A DNA stretch of 21,994 nt from JANMAT01 sp031359995 (lineage in GTDB: Bacteria; Actinomycetota; Acidimicrobiia; Acidimicrobiales; Ilumatobacteraceae). The notes under the pieces were generated by a model. That model saw only the letters and a list, made by a program, of their open reading frames with translations, was not told where the DNA came from and did not search any database. This document shows positions 5,690 through 12,501 of this stretch, one piece after another (the stretch's first letter is position 1; each line of letters starts with the position of its first letter). The stretch covers positions 1 through 21,994 of the forward strand of contig JANMAT010000005.1 of assembly GCA_031359995.1 (NCBI GenBank), written 5' to 3'. The position numbers and the translations under genes are program-made.

Positions 5690-7119
5690 CCTCGGGCCGC
5701 CCGGCCTACGACGCGGTCGTGGTCGGTGCGGGTGTGAACGGGCTCACGGCCGCGGCCCGGCTCGTGCGCCAAGGCCGGCGCGTGCTGGTGCTGGAGGGTG
5801 CGCCGACGCTGGGCGGCAGCTGCGCGTCGGACGAGTTCGGCGGCCTCGTACGCGACACGTGCGCGGCGATCCATCCCTTCGGTGCGGCGTCGCCCGCGTT
5901 TGCCGCCCTCGGGCTCGCCGACCACGGCCTCACGTGGACCCACGCGCCGGTGGCCGTGGCCCACCCGCTCGACGACGGCGGTGCCGCGGTGCTGGCGGCG
6001 CCGTTGGGCGAGGCGCTGAGCCGCTTCGGCGCCGACGGCGCCCGCTACGGGCGCACCATCGGCGCGCTGGTGCGCCGACCCGACGCCGCCGTCGATGCGC
6101 TCACCGGCCCGGTGCTGCGGTCGCCCACGTCGCTCGACGCGCTGGCGGTGCGGGCATTGCTGGGCCCACTGGCGTTGGCACCGGCCACCACCGCGGCGTG
6201 CGCCCTGTTCCACGAACCCGCTCACCGGGCGCTGTGGATGGGTCTGGCCGCCCACGCCACCACCCGGCTGGACCGGCCGTGGTCGAACGCGCCGGCCACC
6301 GGCCTGGCCGTGGTGGGGCACCTGGCCGGCTGGCCGGCGGCACGCGGTGGCAGCCAGGCCATCACCGACGCGCTGGCTGCGGTGGTGCGCGCCGGCGGCG
6401 GCGAGATCCACAGCGGCGTCACGGTCACGAGCACGCGCGACCTTCCGCCGGCGCGCGCCGTGCTGCTCGACCTGACCCCGCGCCAGGTGACGCGCATCGC
6501 CGGTGACGCCCTACCGACGGCGGCCCGCCGCCGGCTCGAGCGGTGGCGCTACGGGCCCGGCCACTGCAAGGTCGACTACGTGCTGAGCGGGCCCATGCCG
6601 TGGACCGCGGCGGTGTGCGCGGAGGCCGGCACCGTGCACGTGGGCGGGTCGGCGGCCGAGATCGCCGCCGGCGAGGCGACGGTGGTGGCCGGCCGCCCCG
6701 CCGAGCGCCCCTACGTGCTCGTGGTGCAGCCCGACCGGGCCGACGCCTCGCGCCTCGCGCCGAACGGGCACCGGCCGCTGTGGGCCTATGCCCACACGCC
6801 CCACGGCGCCGACCTCGACGCCAGCGGCGCCATCGAGCGTCAGTTCGACCGCTTCGCTCCGGGCTGGCGCGACCTCGTGGTCGCCCGGGAGGTCCGCACC
6901 GCACGCGCCGCCGAGGTGCACAACCCGAACATGGTCGGTGGCGACCTGGGGGCCGGCTCGGTGGCCGGGCGCCAGCTCCTGGCCCGCCCGCGCCTGGCCC
7001 GCGATCCCTACCGGCTGGCCGACACGAACCTGTGGATGTGCTCGGGGGCGACCGCGCCGGGCCCGGGCGTGCACGGCATGAGCGGCTGGCACGCCGCCGG
7101 CCACGCGCTCAGCGCGTGA
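5686..7119 (+). CDS. FAD-dependent oxidoreductase (phytoene-desaturase-like)
   Basis: This 477-residue protein resembles the CrtI/COG1233 group. The N-terminal Rossmann motif VVVGAGVNGLTAAARL (Gly14, Gly16, Gly19) with the ribose-binding acid in VLVLEG (Glu37) and LGGS marks FAD binding. The C-terminus has the second FAD contact, LWMCSGATAPGPGVHGMSGW. The middle holds GGSQAITDALAAVVRAGGGEI, also typical of the family. GTG 5686 is chosen because it overlaps the larC stop (GTGA) and places the dinucleotide motif at the usual distance. A longer start at 5620 would run deep into larC. The substrate is unknown. No carotenoid genes are nearby, so the phytoene label describes the fold rather than the reaction. 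Confidence 0.9.
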   Translation: MTSGRPAYDAVVVGAGVNGLTAAARLVRQGRRVLVLEGAPTLGGSCASDEFGGLVRDTCAAIHPFGAASPAFAALGLADHGLTWTHAPVAVAHPLDDGGAAVLAAPLGEALSRFGADGARYGRTIGALVRRPDAAVDALTGPVLRSPTSLDALAVRALLGPLALAPATTAACALFHEPAHRALWMGLAAHATTRLDRPWSNAPATGLAVVGHLAGWPAARGGSQAITDALAAVVRAGGGEIHSGVTVTSTRDLPPARAVLLDLTPRQVTRIAGDALPTAARRRLERWRYGPGHCKVDYVLSGPMPWTAAVCAEAGTVHVGGSAAEIAAGEATVVAGRPAERPYVLVVQPDRADASRLAPNGHRPLWAYAHTPHGADLDASGAIERQFDRFAPGWRDLVVAREVRTARAAEVHNPNMVGGDLGAGSVAGRQLLARPRLARDPYRLADTNLWMCSGATAPGPGVHGMSGWHAAGHALSA

Positions 7120-7143
7120 CCAGGCGGCACTCAGGAACCACCG

Positions 7144-7821
7144 TCAGGCCGTGTAGGCCTTCTGGATCCAGTCGTTCAGCGCCGACGCCTCCAGCTCACC
7201 CGACGTACGGGCGGCGACCGTGCCGTCGGCCCGGAGCATCACCAGGTACGGGTAGCCGGGCAGACCCCACGCCTGCGCCGCCGAGGACGCGGCGTCGTCG
7301 GTGAGCACCGGCACGGTGAACTTCTCGGTCTGGAACCACTTCGACGGCGGATAGTTGACCGGGCTGCGGTTCACCGCGGTGGACACCGCCAGCAGGTCGA
7401 GGTTGGCCGGCTTCTGGCCGCTGTTCATCCACTGCACGATGCGGGGCACCTCGGCCCGGCAGTGGGGGCACCAGTGGGCCAGGAAGATGACGAGCTTCGG
7501 CTTGCCGCCGGGCACGATCGAGATGGTGTCACCGTTGAAGCTCTGGCCGCTGAGCTCCGGCGGCTTCTTGCCGAGACCCGGGTCGGTGGCGCCACCGGTG
7601 GTGTCGGGCATCGGGTCGAGCGCGGCGCCCGTGACGGTGACGGCGTGGACCTCGCCGACACCCTTCACCTCCGCGATCTTCTTGCTCCCGCCGGAGAGCA
7701 CGGCGACCAGACCGGCCACGATCACCACGGCGGCGACGACGCCGATGATGGCGAACTTGCGGTTCTGGCTGGCCTTGGCCGCCTGCGCCACGGTCTGCTT
7801 CTTGTCGGTCGTCTTGCTCAT
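7144..7821 (-). CDS. membrane-anchored thioredoxin-fold protein with CPHC site (DsbA/TlpA-like)
   Basis: This 225-residue protein has a basic cytoplasmic N-terminus, one membrane anchor (about residues 23-43, FAIIGVVAAVVIVAGLVAVL) and an extracytoplasmic thioredoxin fold. The active site is W117-C-P-H-C121 in LAHWCPHCRAEVP. A cis-Pro region follows at GLPGYPYLVML. The Pro-His dipeptide is that of oxidising DsbA, while the overall layout is TlpA/ResA-like. The start ATG 7821 overlaps the dsbB stop by 4 nt, so the two are co-translated. Together they probably form disulfides in exported proteins, with this protein as thiol oxidase and DsbB recharging it. It converges on the FAD oxidoreductase with 24 bp between. 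Confidence 0.92.
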   Translation of the reverse strand: MSKTTDKKQTVAQAAKASQNRKFAIIGVVAAVVIVAGLVAVLSGGSKKIAEVKGVGEVHAVTVTGAALDPMPDTTGGATDPGLGKKPPELSGQSFNGDTISIVPGGKPKLVIFLAHWCPHCRAEVPRIVQWMNSGQKPANLDLLAVSTAVNRSPVNYPPSKWFQTEKFTVPVLTDDAASSAAQAWGLPGYPYLVMLRADGTVAARTSGELEASALNDWIQKAYTA

Positions 7822-8360
7822 GAGGCTCTCCGTGATTCGAGGGGCAACGACAGCACGCTGATGACGAACAGGAACCCGCAGCCGGCCATGAGGGCGATGG
7901 TGCTGAAGCTCCACAGACGGAAGGGGAAGGCACTACAGGGTACCTTCACATCGCACACGTTGGTCTCGAGCTTCTCGGGGAACCACTCCAGCAGGTAGTG
8001 GTAGGTGGAGACGCCCAGACCCACGGCCGCCCACGGGATGAGGAACCTCCGCCAGTGGTCGGCCTTGCGGATGGTGGCGACGATGAGGGCCACGGCCAGC
8101 GGGTACATGAAGCCCCGCTGGATCCAGCAGAAGCGGCAGGGCTTGAAGTGCGCCACTTCCGAGAAGTACAGGCTGCCCAACATGGCGACGGTGGCCACCA
8201 GCGCGGCCACGGGCAACCGGTAGGCGCCGAAGAGCTCGACCGCGTTGGCGGCCGGCACGAGCCGGTGGCGCAGGAAGCGGGCCGCCACGAGGAGCAGAGC
8301 ACCGAGCCCGGCGATGACGCCGAGCATGCTGAAGAACTTCTCGAAGACCTCGACGTCCAT
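7818..8360 (-). CDS. dsbB: disulfide bond formation protein DsbB
   Basis: This 180-residue quinone-linked membrane oxidase re-oxidises a DsbA-type partner. The first redox pair is C75-R-F-C78 in PCRFCWIQR, the standard DsbB signature. The second pair is probably C136 and C142 (NVCDVKVPCSAFPF), in the loop before the last membrane helix. Five hydrophobic segments are visible, one more at the N-terminus than the four of E. coli DsbB. The gene overlaps the CPHC partner by 4 nt. It starts back to back with the sulfurtransferase transcript, leaving about 60 bp between. The ATG 8360 has a GGGAG sequence 11 nt upstream. Confidence 0.94.
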   Translation of the reverse strand: MDVEVFEKFFSMLGVIAGLGALLLVAARFLRHRLVPAANAVELFGAYRLPVAALVATVAMLGSLYFSEVAHFKPCRFCWIQRGFMYPLAVALIVATIRKADHWRRFLIPWAAVGLGVSTYHYLLEWFPEKLETNVCDVKVPCSAFPFRLWSFSTIALMAGCGFLFVISVLSLPLESRRAS

Positions 8361-8397
8361 GCCCTTGGCGCTCCCGCCCGTTCAACTGGTCGGCCCA

Positions 8398-8425
8398 TTG
8401 TGGCCCGTCAGGCGCCAGGTAGGGT
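8398..8425 (+). promoter_or_regulatory. promoter of the uORF-sulfurtransferase transcript
   Basis: TTGTGG (8398-8403) and TAGGGT (8420-8425) are separated by 16 bp. The first ATG lies 8 nt after the -10, so the transcript should be leaderless and begin with the uORF. Confidence 0.55.
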
Positions 8426-8433
8426 CGCGCCCG

Positions 8434-8475
8434 ATGCCCACCGCCACCAACTCGTCGTCCGAGGTTCATCTATGA
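8434..8475 (+). CDS. 13-residue leaderless upstream ORF (MPTATNSSSEVHL)
   Basis: ATG 8434 lies 8 nt after a TAGGGT -10, where transcription is expected to start. Thirteen codons follow, and the TGA (8473-8475) overlaps the sulfurtransferase ATG as ATGA. The GAGG at 8461-8464, inside the uORF, is well placed as ribosome-binding site for the main gene. The peptide has a Thr-Asn-Ser-Ser-Ser run and no Cys. It may couple or sense translation. Leaderless short uORFs before sulfur genes are known in mycobacteria, but those use Cys codons. Confidence 0.55.
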   Translation: MPTATNSSSEVHL

Positions 8476-9323
8476 GCCTTCCGGGGGCGGTCGTCTCGAC
8501 CGACTGGCTCGCCGCCCGTGCCGGCGAGGTCGTCGTCGCCGACGTGCGCTGGTACCTCGACGGGCGCAGCGGGCGCGCCGCGTACGAATCGGGGCACATC
8601 CCCGGCGCGGTGTTCGTCGACCTCGACACCGACCTCTCGCGGCGCGGCGACCGGCGCGAAGGGCGCCACCCACTGCCGTCGCCCGAGCACTTCGCCGCGA
8701 CCATGGGTGCCCTCGGCATCGGCGACGACACGACCGTGGTCGCCTACGACGACACCTCGGGCGGGGTCGCCGGGCGGCTCGTGTTCATGCTGCGCGCCGT
8801 GGGCACGCCGGCCGCCCTGCTCGACGGCGGGCTCAAGGCGTTCACCGGGCCCCTCGAAGCCGGCCCCGGCACGCCGACCGTGCCCGTGGCCCGCTCCGTA
8901 CGCCCGTGGCCCGACGAGCGCCTGGCCACCGTGGCCGAGGTCGAGGCCGTGGGCGAGGGGCGCGCGCCGGCCGATCTGCGCCTGCTCGACGCCCGCGCCG
9001 CCGAGCGCTACGAGGGCAAGGTCGAGACCGTCGACCCCCGCGCCGGCCACATCCCCGGCGCCCGCAACCTGCCCGTGGGCGCGGTGCTCGACCCGGCCAC
9101 CGGCCGCTTCGCCGACCCCGACACCTTGCGCGAGCGTTTCGCCGCCGTGGGCGTCACCGCGGGCGACCAGGTCGTCGCGTCGTGCGGATCGGGCGTGTCC
9201 GCGTGCATCCTGTTGACCGCCCTGGAGCACGCCGGACTCGGCCAGGGTCGCCTCTTCGTGCCGTCGTTCTCGGGCTGGTCGTCCGATCCCGGCCGGCGCG
9301 TGGCCACCGGCTCCGAACCCTAG
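8472..9323 (+). CDS. thiosulfate/3-mercaptopyruvate sulfurtransferase
   Basis: This 283-residue protein has two rhodanese domains. The N-terminal, non-catalytic domain spans about residues 5-125 (VVADVRWYLDGRSGRAAYESGHIPGAVFVDLD). The catalytic C-terminal domain spans about 140-275. The active-site loop is C228-G-S-G-V-S-A, the form typical of mercaptopyruvate sulfurtransferases (CG[SG]GVTA) rather than of classic rhodanese (CRxGx[R/T]). It moves sulfane sulfur from mercaptopyruvate or thiosulfate to a thiol or cyanide acceptor in the cytoplasm. The start overlaps the stop of a 13-codon uORF, which suggests translational coupling. It is divergent from the dsb pair, so sulfur and disulfide functions are neighbours here. 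Confidence 0.94.
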   Translation: MSLPGAVVSTDWLAARAGEVVVADVRWYLDGRSGRAAYESGHIPGAVFVDLDTDLSRRGDRREGRHPLPSPEHFAATMGALGIGDDTTVVAYDDTSGGVAGRLVFMLRAVGTPAALLDGGLKAFTGPLEAGPGTPTVPVARSVRPWPDERLATVAEVEAVGEGRAPADLRLLDARAAERYEGKVETVDPRAGHIPGARNLPVGAVLDPATGRFADPDTLRERFAAVGVTAGDQVVASCGSGVSACILLTALEHAGLGQGRLFVPSFSGWSSDPGRRVATGSEP

Positions 9324-9339
9324 GAAGCAGCGCCCGCCG

Positions 9340-10986
9340 TTGAGCACGCACACCATCGAGGACGAGCTCGAGCACATCCCCAGCGCACCACCCCAGGGCA
9401 TCGAGGCCCTGCGGGCCATGCGGTCGGCCCGGCGCGCCCACCGTCTGGGGGACACCGACTGGTACGAGGTGGCGTACCGCGTCTACCTCACCGCCTTCGG
9501 CTCGCTCATCGCCGTGCTGTTCACCGTCGGCGCCGTGGGCGACAAGCCGCTGGACGCCGCCGGCGCCGCCAGGGTGCTGGCCCGGGGGCCGTCCTACATC
9601 GGCATGCTGGCCGCCCTGGCGGTGGCGGCCGGGCTGCGCTCGGGTAGCCGCGGGGGCCCGCTCGCCCTGCAGCCGCCCGACGTGCGCCACGTGCTGCTGG
9701 CGCCGCTGTCGCGGCGGGCCGTGCTCGGGCCCCTGGCTCTGCGCCAGCTCCGCTACGGCCTCTTCGTCGGCTCGGTGGGCGGGGGGGTCATCGGCCTGCT
9801 CGCCCAGCGCCGCCTGCAGGGCTCCAAGCCCGAATGGGCCGCGTTCGGCGCGGCGGCCGGGGCCACCATCGCCCTGCTCGCCATCGGCGTGGCGCTGGTC
9901 TGCTCCGGCATCCACCTGAGCCGCCCCGTCGCCACCGTTGCCGCCCTGGTGATGATCGCCGGTGCCGGCGCCGACGTGGGCCGCGTGCTGCCGTGGCCCA
10001 CCACCGCCGTCGGGTCGCTGGCGCTGTGGCCCGCCCGACACGCCCTCGTCGCCTTCCTCCCCGCCGCCGTGGCGGCAGCCATCGCCGTGGCCGGCGTGGC
10101 CCTGGCCCACCGGGTCCGCGTGGAAGACGCCGAGCGGCGCACCGCGCTGGCCGGTCAGCTCCGGTTCGCCGTGACCACGCGAGACATGCGCACCGTCGTG
10201 GTGCTGCACCGCCTGCTGGCCCAGGACCTGCCGCGGCACCGCCCCTGGTTCAAGGTGCCGGCCCGGCCGTCGAACCCGGCGTGGCGGCGCAGCTGGCACA
10301 GCGTGGCCCGCTTCCCGCTGCCCCGCATCGTGCGCATCATCGCCCTGGGCGCCATCGCCGGGCTGTCGTTCGGCGCCATGTACCGCGGCGCCACGCCGCT
10401 CGCACTGGTCGGCGCGCTGGCCCTGCTCATCGTCGCCCTCGATCTGCTCGAGCCGCTGGCCCAGGCCCGCGACCAGATCGACTCCACCGCGCTGCTGCCG
10501 GTGAACAAGTGCCTGCTCTACACGCGGCTCATCATCGTGCCGGGCATCCTCACCGTGCTCGTGGCCGGCTTCGGTGTGGCCGCGGTGGCCCCGCTGGCGT
10601 CGGGCGACGACCTGTGGGTCGCCGCCATCGCCCTGCCCGCCGCCGCCCTGGCCGGCATGGCCGGCGCGGTGCTCGTGCTGATCCGCGAGGAGCGCACCGA
10701 CCTGCTCGACGGGGCGCTGCTGCCGCCCGAGGTCGCCGGCACCCGCGAGCTGTTCCGCACCGTCTTCCCCTTGGCCATCGCCCTCACGGGGTGCATCCCC
10801 GTGCTCATCGCCCGCACCGCCCACCGCCTGGGCGACCCGGTCATCGCCCGCACCGTGCAGGGCGCCATCTGGCCGTTGCTCGTGACCGGCCTGGTGATCG
10901 GGTTCGTGCACCGCCGCGACGACATCCGGGCCTGGCAGAAGGCCCAGGCCGCCGCCACCAAGTCCGCTCGAGGAGCCCGTTCATGA
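9340..10986 (+). CDS. polytopic membrane protein, probable ABC transporter permease
   Basis: This 548-residue protein starts at TTG 9340, 16 bp after the sulfurtransferase. A cytoplasmic N-terminus of about 45 residues precedes about ten membrane segments in two blocks, separated by a hydrophilic loop near residues 265-325 (LRFAVTTRDMRTVVVLHRLL, HRPWFKVPARPSNPAWRRSW). The sequence resembles the actinobacterial DUF6297-type membrane proteins found beside ABC ATPases, which I recall rather than can verify. The TGA overlaps the ATG of the ATPase gene (ATGA), so the two products are probably made in fixed ratio and form one exporter. The substrate is unknown. Confidence 0.82.
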   Translation: MSTHTIEDELEHIPSAPPQGIEALRAMRSARRAHRLGDTDWYEVAYRVYLTAFGSLIAVLFTVGAVGDKPLDAAGAARVLARGPSYIGMLAALAVAAGLRSGSRGGPLALQPPDVRHVLLAPLSRRAVLGPLALRQLRYGLFVGSVGGGVIGLLAQRRLQGSKPEWAAFGAAAGATIALLAIGVALVCSGIHLSRPVATVAALVMIAGAGADVGRVLPWPTTAVGSLALWPARHALVAFLPAAVAAAIAVAGVALAHRVRVEDAERRTALAGQLRFAVTTRDMRTVVVLHRLLAQDLPRHRPWFKVPARPSNPAWRRSWHSVARFPLPRIVRIIALGAIAGLSFGAMYRGATPLALVGALALLIVALDLLEPLAQARDQIDSTALLPVNKCLLYTRLIIVPGILTVLVAGFGVAAVAPLASGDDLWVAAIALPAAALAGMAGAVLVLIREERTDLLDGALLPPEVAGTRELFRTVFPLAIALTGCIPVLIARTAHRLGDPVIARTVQGAIWPLLVTGLVIGFVHRRDDIRAWQKAQAAATKSARGARS

Positions 10987-11780
10987 CCACGCCCAAGCGC
11001 ACCGGTGGCCAGCGGCCGACGCCGCCCAAGCAGACCGCGGTGCGCCACCCCCGACCGCCGGCCAAACCGGCCCCGGAAGCCAAGAAGGCCAAGCGCACCG
11101 GGCCGGCCGGCGCCATCGACGCCGACGGCCTCCACAAGTCCTACGGCGACCTCGACGCCCTCGCCCCGCTCGACCTGCACATCCCCGTCGGCCAACGCGT
11201 TGCGCTGGTGGGGCACAACGGCTCGGGCAAGACGACGCTGCTGCGCCTGTGCGCCGGGCTCATGGAGGCCACGACCGGGTCGGTCACGCTGCTCGGCCAC
11301 ACACCGGGCAGCATGGAGGCCCGCGCCGCGGTCAGCTACCTGGCCGACAACCCGTCCTTCTACGACGACCTCTCGCTGTGGGAGCACCTCGAGTACACCG
11401 CCGGCCTGCACGGTTGCGACGAGCACTGGGCCCAGCAGGCCGCCGACCTGCTCGGCGCGTTCGGGCTCTACGAGCGGGCCGACGATCGCCCGGTCACGTT
11501 CAGCCGCGGTCTCAAGCAGAAGGCGGCCATCACCATGGGTCTCATCCGCCCGCTGCAGCTGCTGCTGGTCGACGAGCCCTTCGTCGGCCTCGACGCCACC
11601 GGCAAGGAAGCGCTGCTGGACGCCTTTGACGAGGCCTACGCCCGCGGGGTCACCGTGGTCGTGGCGACCCATGAGCTCGCCTTCGTCGAGCGGGTCGACC
11701 GGCTCGTCGCCCTACGGGAGGGAGCGCTCATCCACGACGGCGCTCCGGACGAGATCGACGTTGTCCGCCTCGTTTCCTGA
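10983..11780 (+). CDS. ABC transporter ATP-binding protein
   Basis: This 265-residue ATPase partners the overlapping upstream membrane protein. An unusual 40-residue basic, Pro/Lys-rich N-terminal tail precedes the domain. Walker A is G77-HNGSGKT84, the signature region FSRGLKQK lies at 173-180 (the YSKGMKQ-like form of ABC-2/antibiotic-export types), Walker B is LLLVDEP (193-199) with LD in the D-loop, and the switch His is H230 (ATHE). Where the Q-loop Gln is expected, the sequence reads YLADNPSFYDDLS, with Asp-Asn instead of Gln. The stop is followed by 23 bp and a new promotered gene, so this closes the operon. Confidence 0.95.
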   Translation: MTTPKRTGGQRPTPPKQTAVRHPRPPAKPAPEAKKAKRTGPAGAIDADGLHKSYGDLDALAPLDLHIPVGQRVALVGHNGSGKTTLLRLCAGLMEATTGSVTLLGHTPGSMEARAAVSYLADNPSFYDDLSLWEHLEYTAGLHGCDEHWAQQAADLLGAFGLYERADDRPVTFSRGLKQKAAITMGLIRPLQLLLVDEPFVGLDATGKEALLDAFDEAYARGVTVVVATHELAFVERVDRLVALREGALIHDGAPDEIDVVRLVS

Positions 11781-11789
11781 AGAACGCGC

Positions 11790-11795
11790 TAGCCT
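11790..11795 (+). promoter_or_regulatory. -10 element of the DUF2510 gene
   Basis: TAGCCT is followed by 8 nt and ATG 11804. It lies in the 23-bp gap after the ABC ATPase stop and predicts a leaderless mRNA. Confidence 0.5.
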
Positions 11796-11803
11796 CCCAC
11801 GCC

Positions 11804-12394
11804 ATGTTCGAGTACGCAGCGGTCAGCTCTTCCTCGTATGACATCGAGTCCCTCGTGGCCAAGCTCAACGAGCGCTCGGCCGCGGGGTGGGACGTCGTGT
11901 CCGTCGTGTCCACGGGTGGAGAGGTCAGCGCCATCCTCCGCCGCGAGGGCGGGGCGGCCGATGCCGCCCCGGCACCCGCGGTCGAGGCCACGCCCGAGCC
12001 CGAGCCGGCTCCCGTCGTCGAGGCGGCCCCGGTCGTCGAGTCGGTGCCCAGCTTCGAGCCGAGCCCGGTGATCGAGCCGGTCGCGGTCGAGATGCCGGTC
12101 ATCGACACGCCCGTCGTCGAGATGCCCATCATCGCTCCGGTGGCCGAGCCCTCCGGTTGGGGTGCGGTCGAGACGCCCGCCGTCGAGATGCCCACCGCCG
12201 TCGAGCCCGTATCGCCCATCGAGGTCAGCGCCCCGGCCGCCGCGGCGTCCGCCGCCGCCCCCGTGGTCACCACGCCAGCCGGCTGGTACCCCGATCCCTC
12301 GGGTCGCTTCGAGATGCGTTACTGGGACGGCACCGCCTGGACCGAGCACGTGTCGCGCCAGGGTCAGCAGTTCACCGACCCGCCCGTCGCCTGA
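11804..12394 (+). CDS. DUF2510-domain protein with acidic Pro/Val-rich linker
   Basis: This 196-residue protein has three parts. The N-terminus, about residues 1-48, reads like a DUF4177-type small domain (YDIESLVAKLNERSAAGWDVVSVV). A low-complexity linker (about 49-155) is rich in Ala, Pro, Val and Glu, with repeated V-E-M-P units. A C-terminal DUF2510 module (from about 160) has the motif GWYPDPSGR...RYWDG..WTEHV. DUF2510 is an actinobacterial module usually at the end of membrane or surface proteins, with unknown binding role. No membrane segment or signal peptide is visible here, so the protein looks cytoplasmic. It has its own leaderless-type promoter and a double hairpin after the stop. 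Function is unknown. Confidence 0.88.
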   Translation: MFEYAAVSSSSYDIESLVAKLNERSAAGWDVVSVVSTGGEVSAILRREGGAADAAPAPAVEATPEPEPAPVVEAAPVVESVPSFEPSPVIEPVAVEMPVIDTPVVEMPIIAPVAEPSGWGAVETPAVEMPTAVEPVSPIEVSAPAAAASAAAPVVTTPAGWYPDPSGRFEMRYWDGTAWTEHVSRQGQQFTDPPVA

Positions 12395-12413
12395 TCCCAC
12401 CGTTGTTCGGCAT

Positions 12414-12457
12414 CCCGGCCTCGGCCGGGTAGATGGTCCCGACCTGGTCGGGACCAT
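12414..12457 (+). terminator. tandem hairpins after the DUF2510 gene
   Basis: The first hairpin (12414-12429) pairs CCCGGC with GCCGGG around a CTCG tetraloop. The second (12433-12457) is a perfect 11-bp stem, ATGGTCCCGAC/GTCGGGACCAT, with a 3-nt loop. The following T-run is weak (TTCGCCTTT), common in high-GC bacteria. The perfect palindrome could also serve as an operator for the next gene, whose start is 45 bp further on. Confidence 0.6.
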
Positions 12458-12501
12458 TCGCCTTTCCCGGAACGGGTCGAACACGACAGCATCGGCCTGA
12501 C

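Noticed and set aside
7120..7143. Terminator between the FAD oxidoreductase and the CPHC protein genes
   Set aside because: I found no stable stem in the 24-bp gap.
9154..10911. Reverse open frame of 585 codons opposite the sulfurtransferase and ABC permease
   Set aside because: The composition is Gly/His/Gln/Ala-rich low complexity, and the forward frame has clear membrane segments and an ATGA junction with the ATPase.
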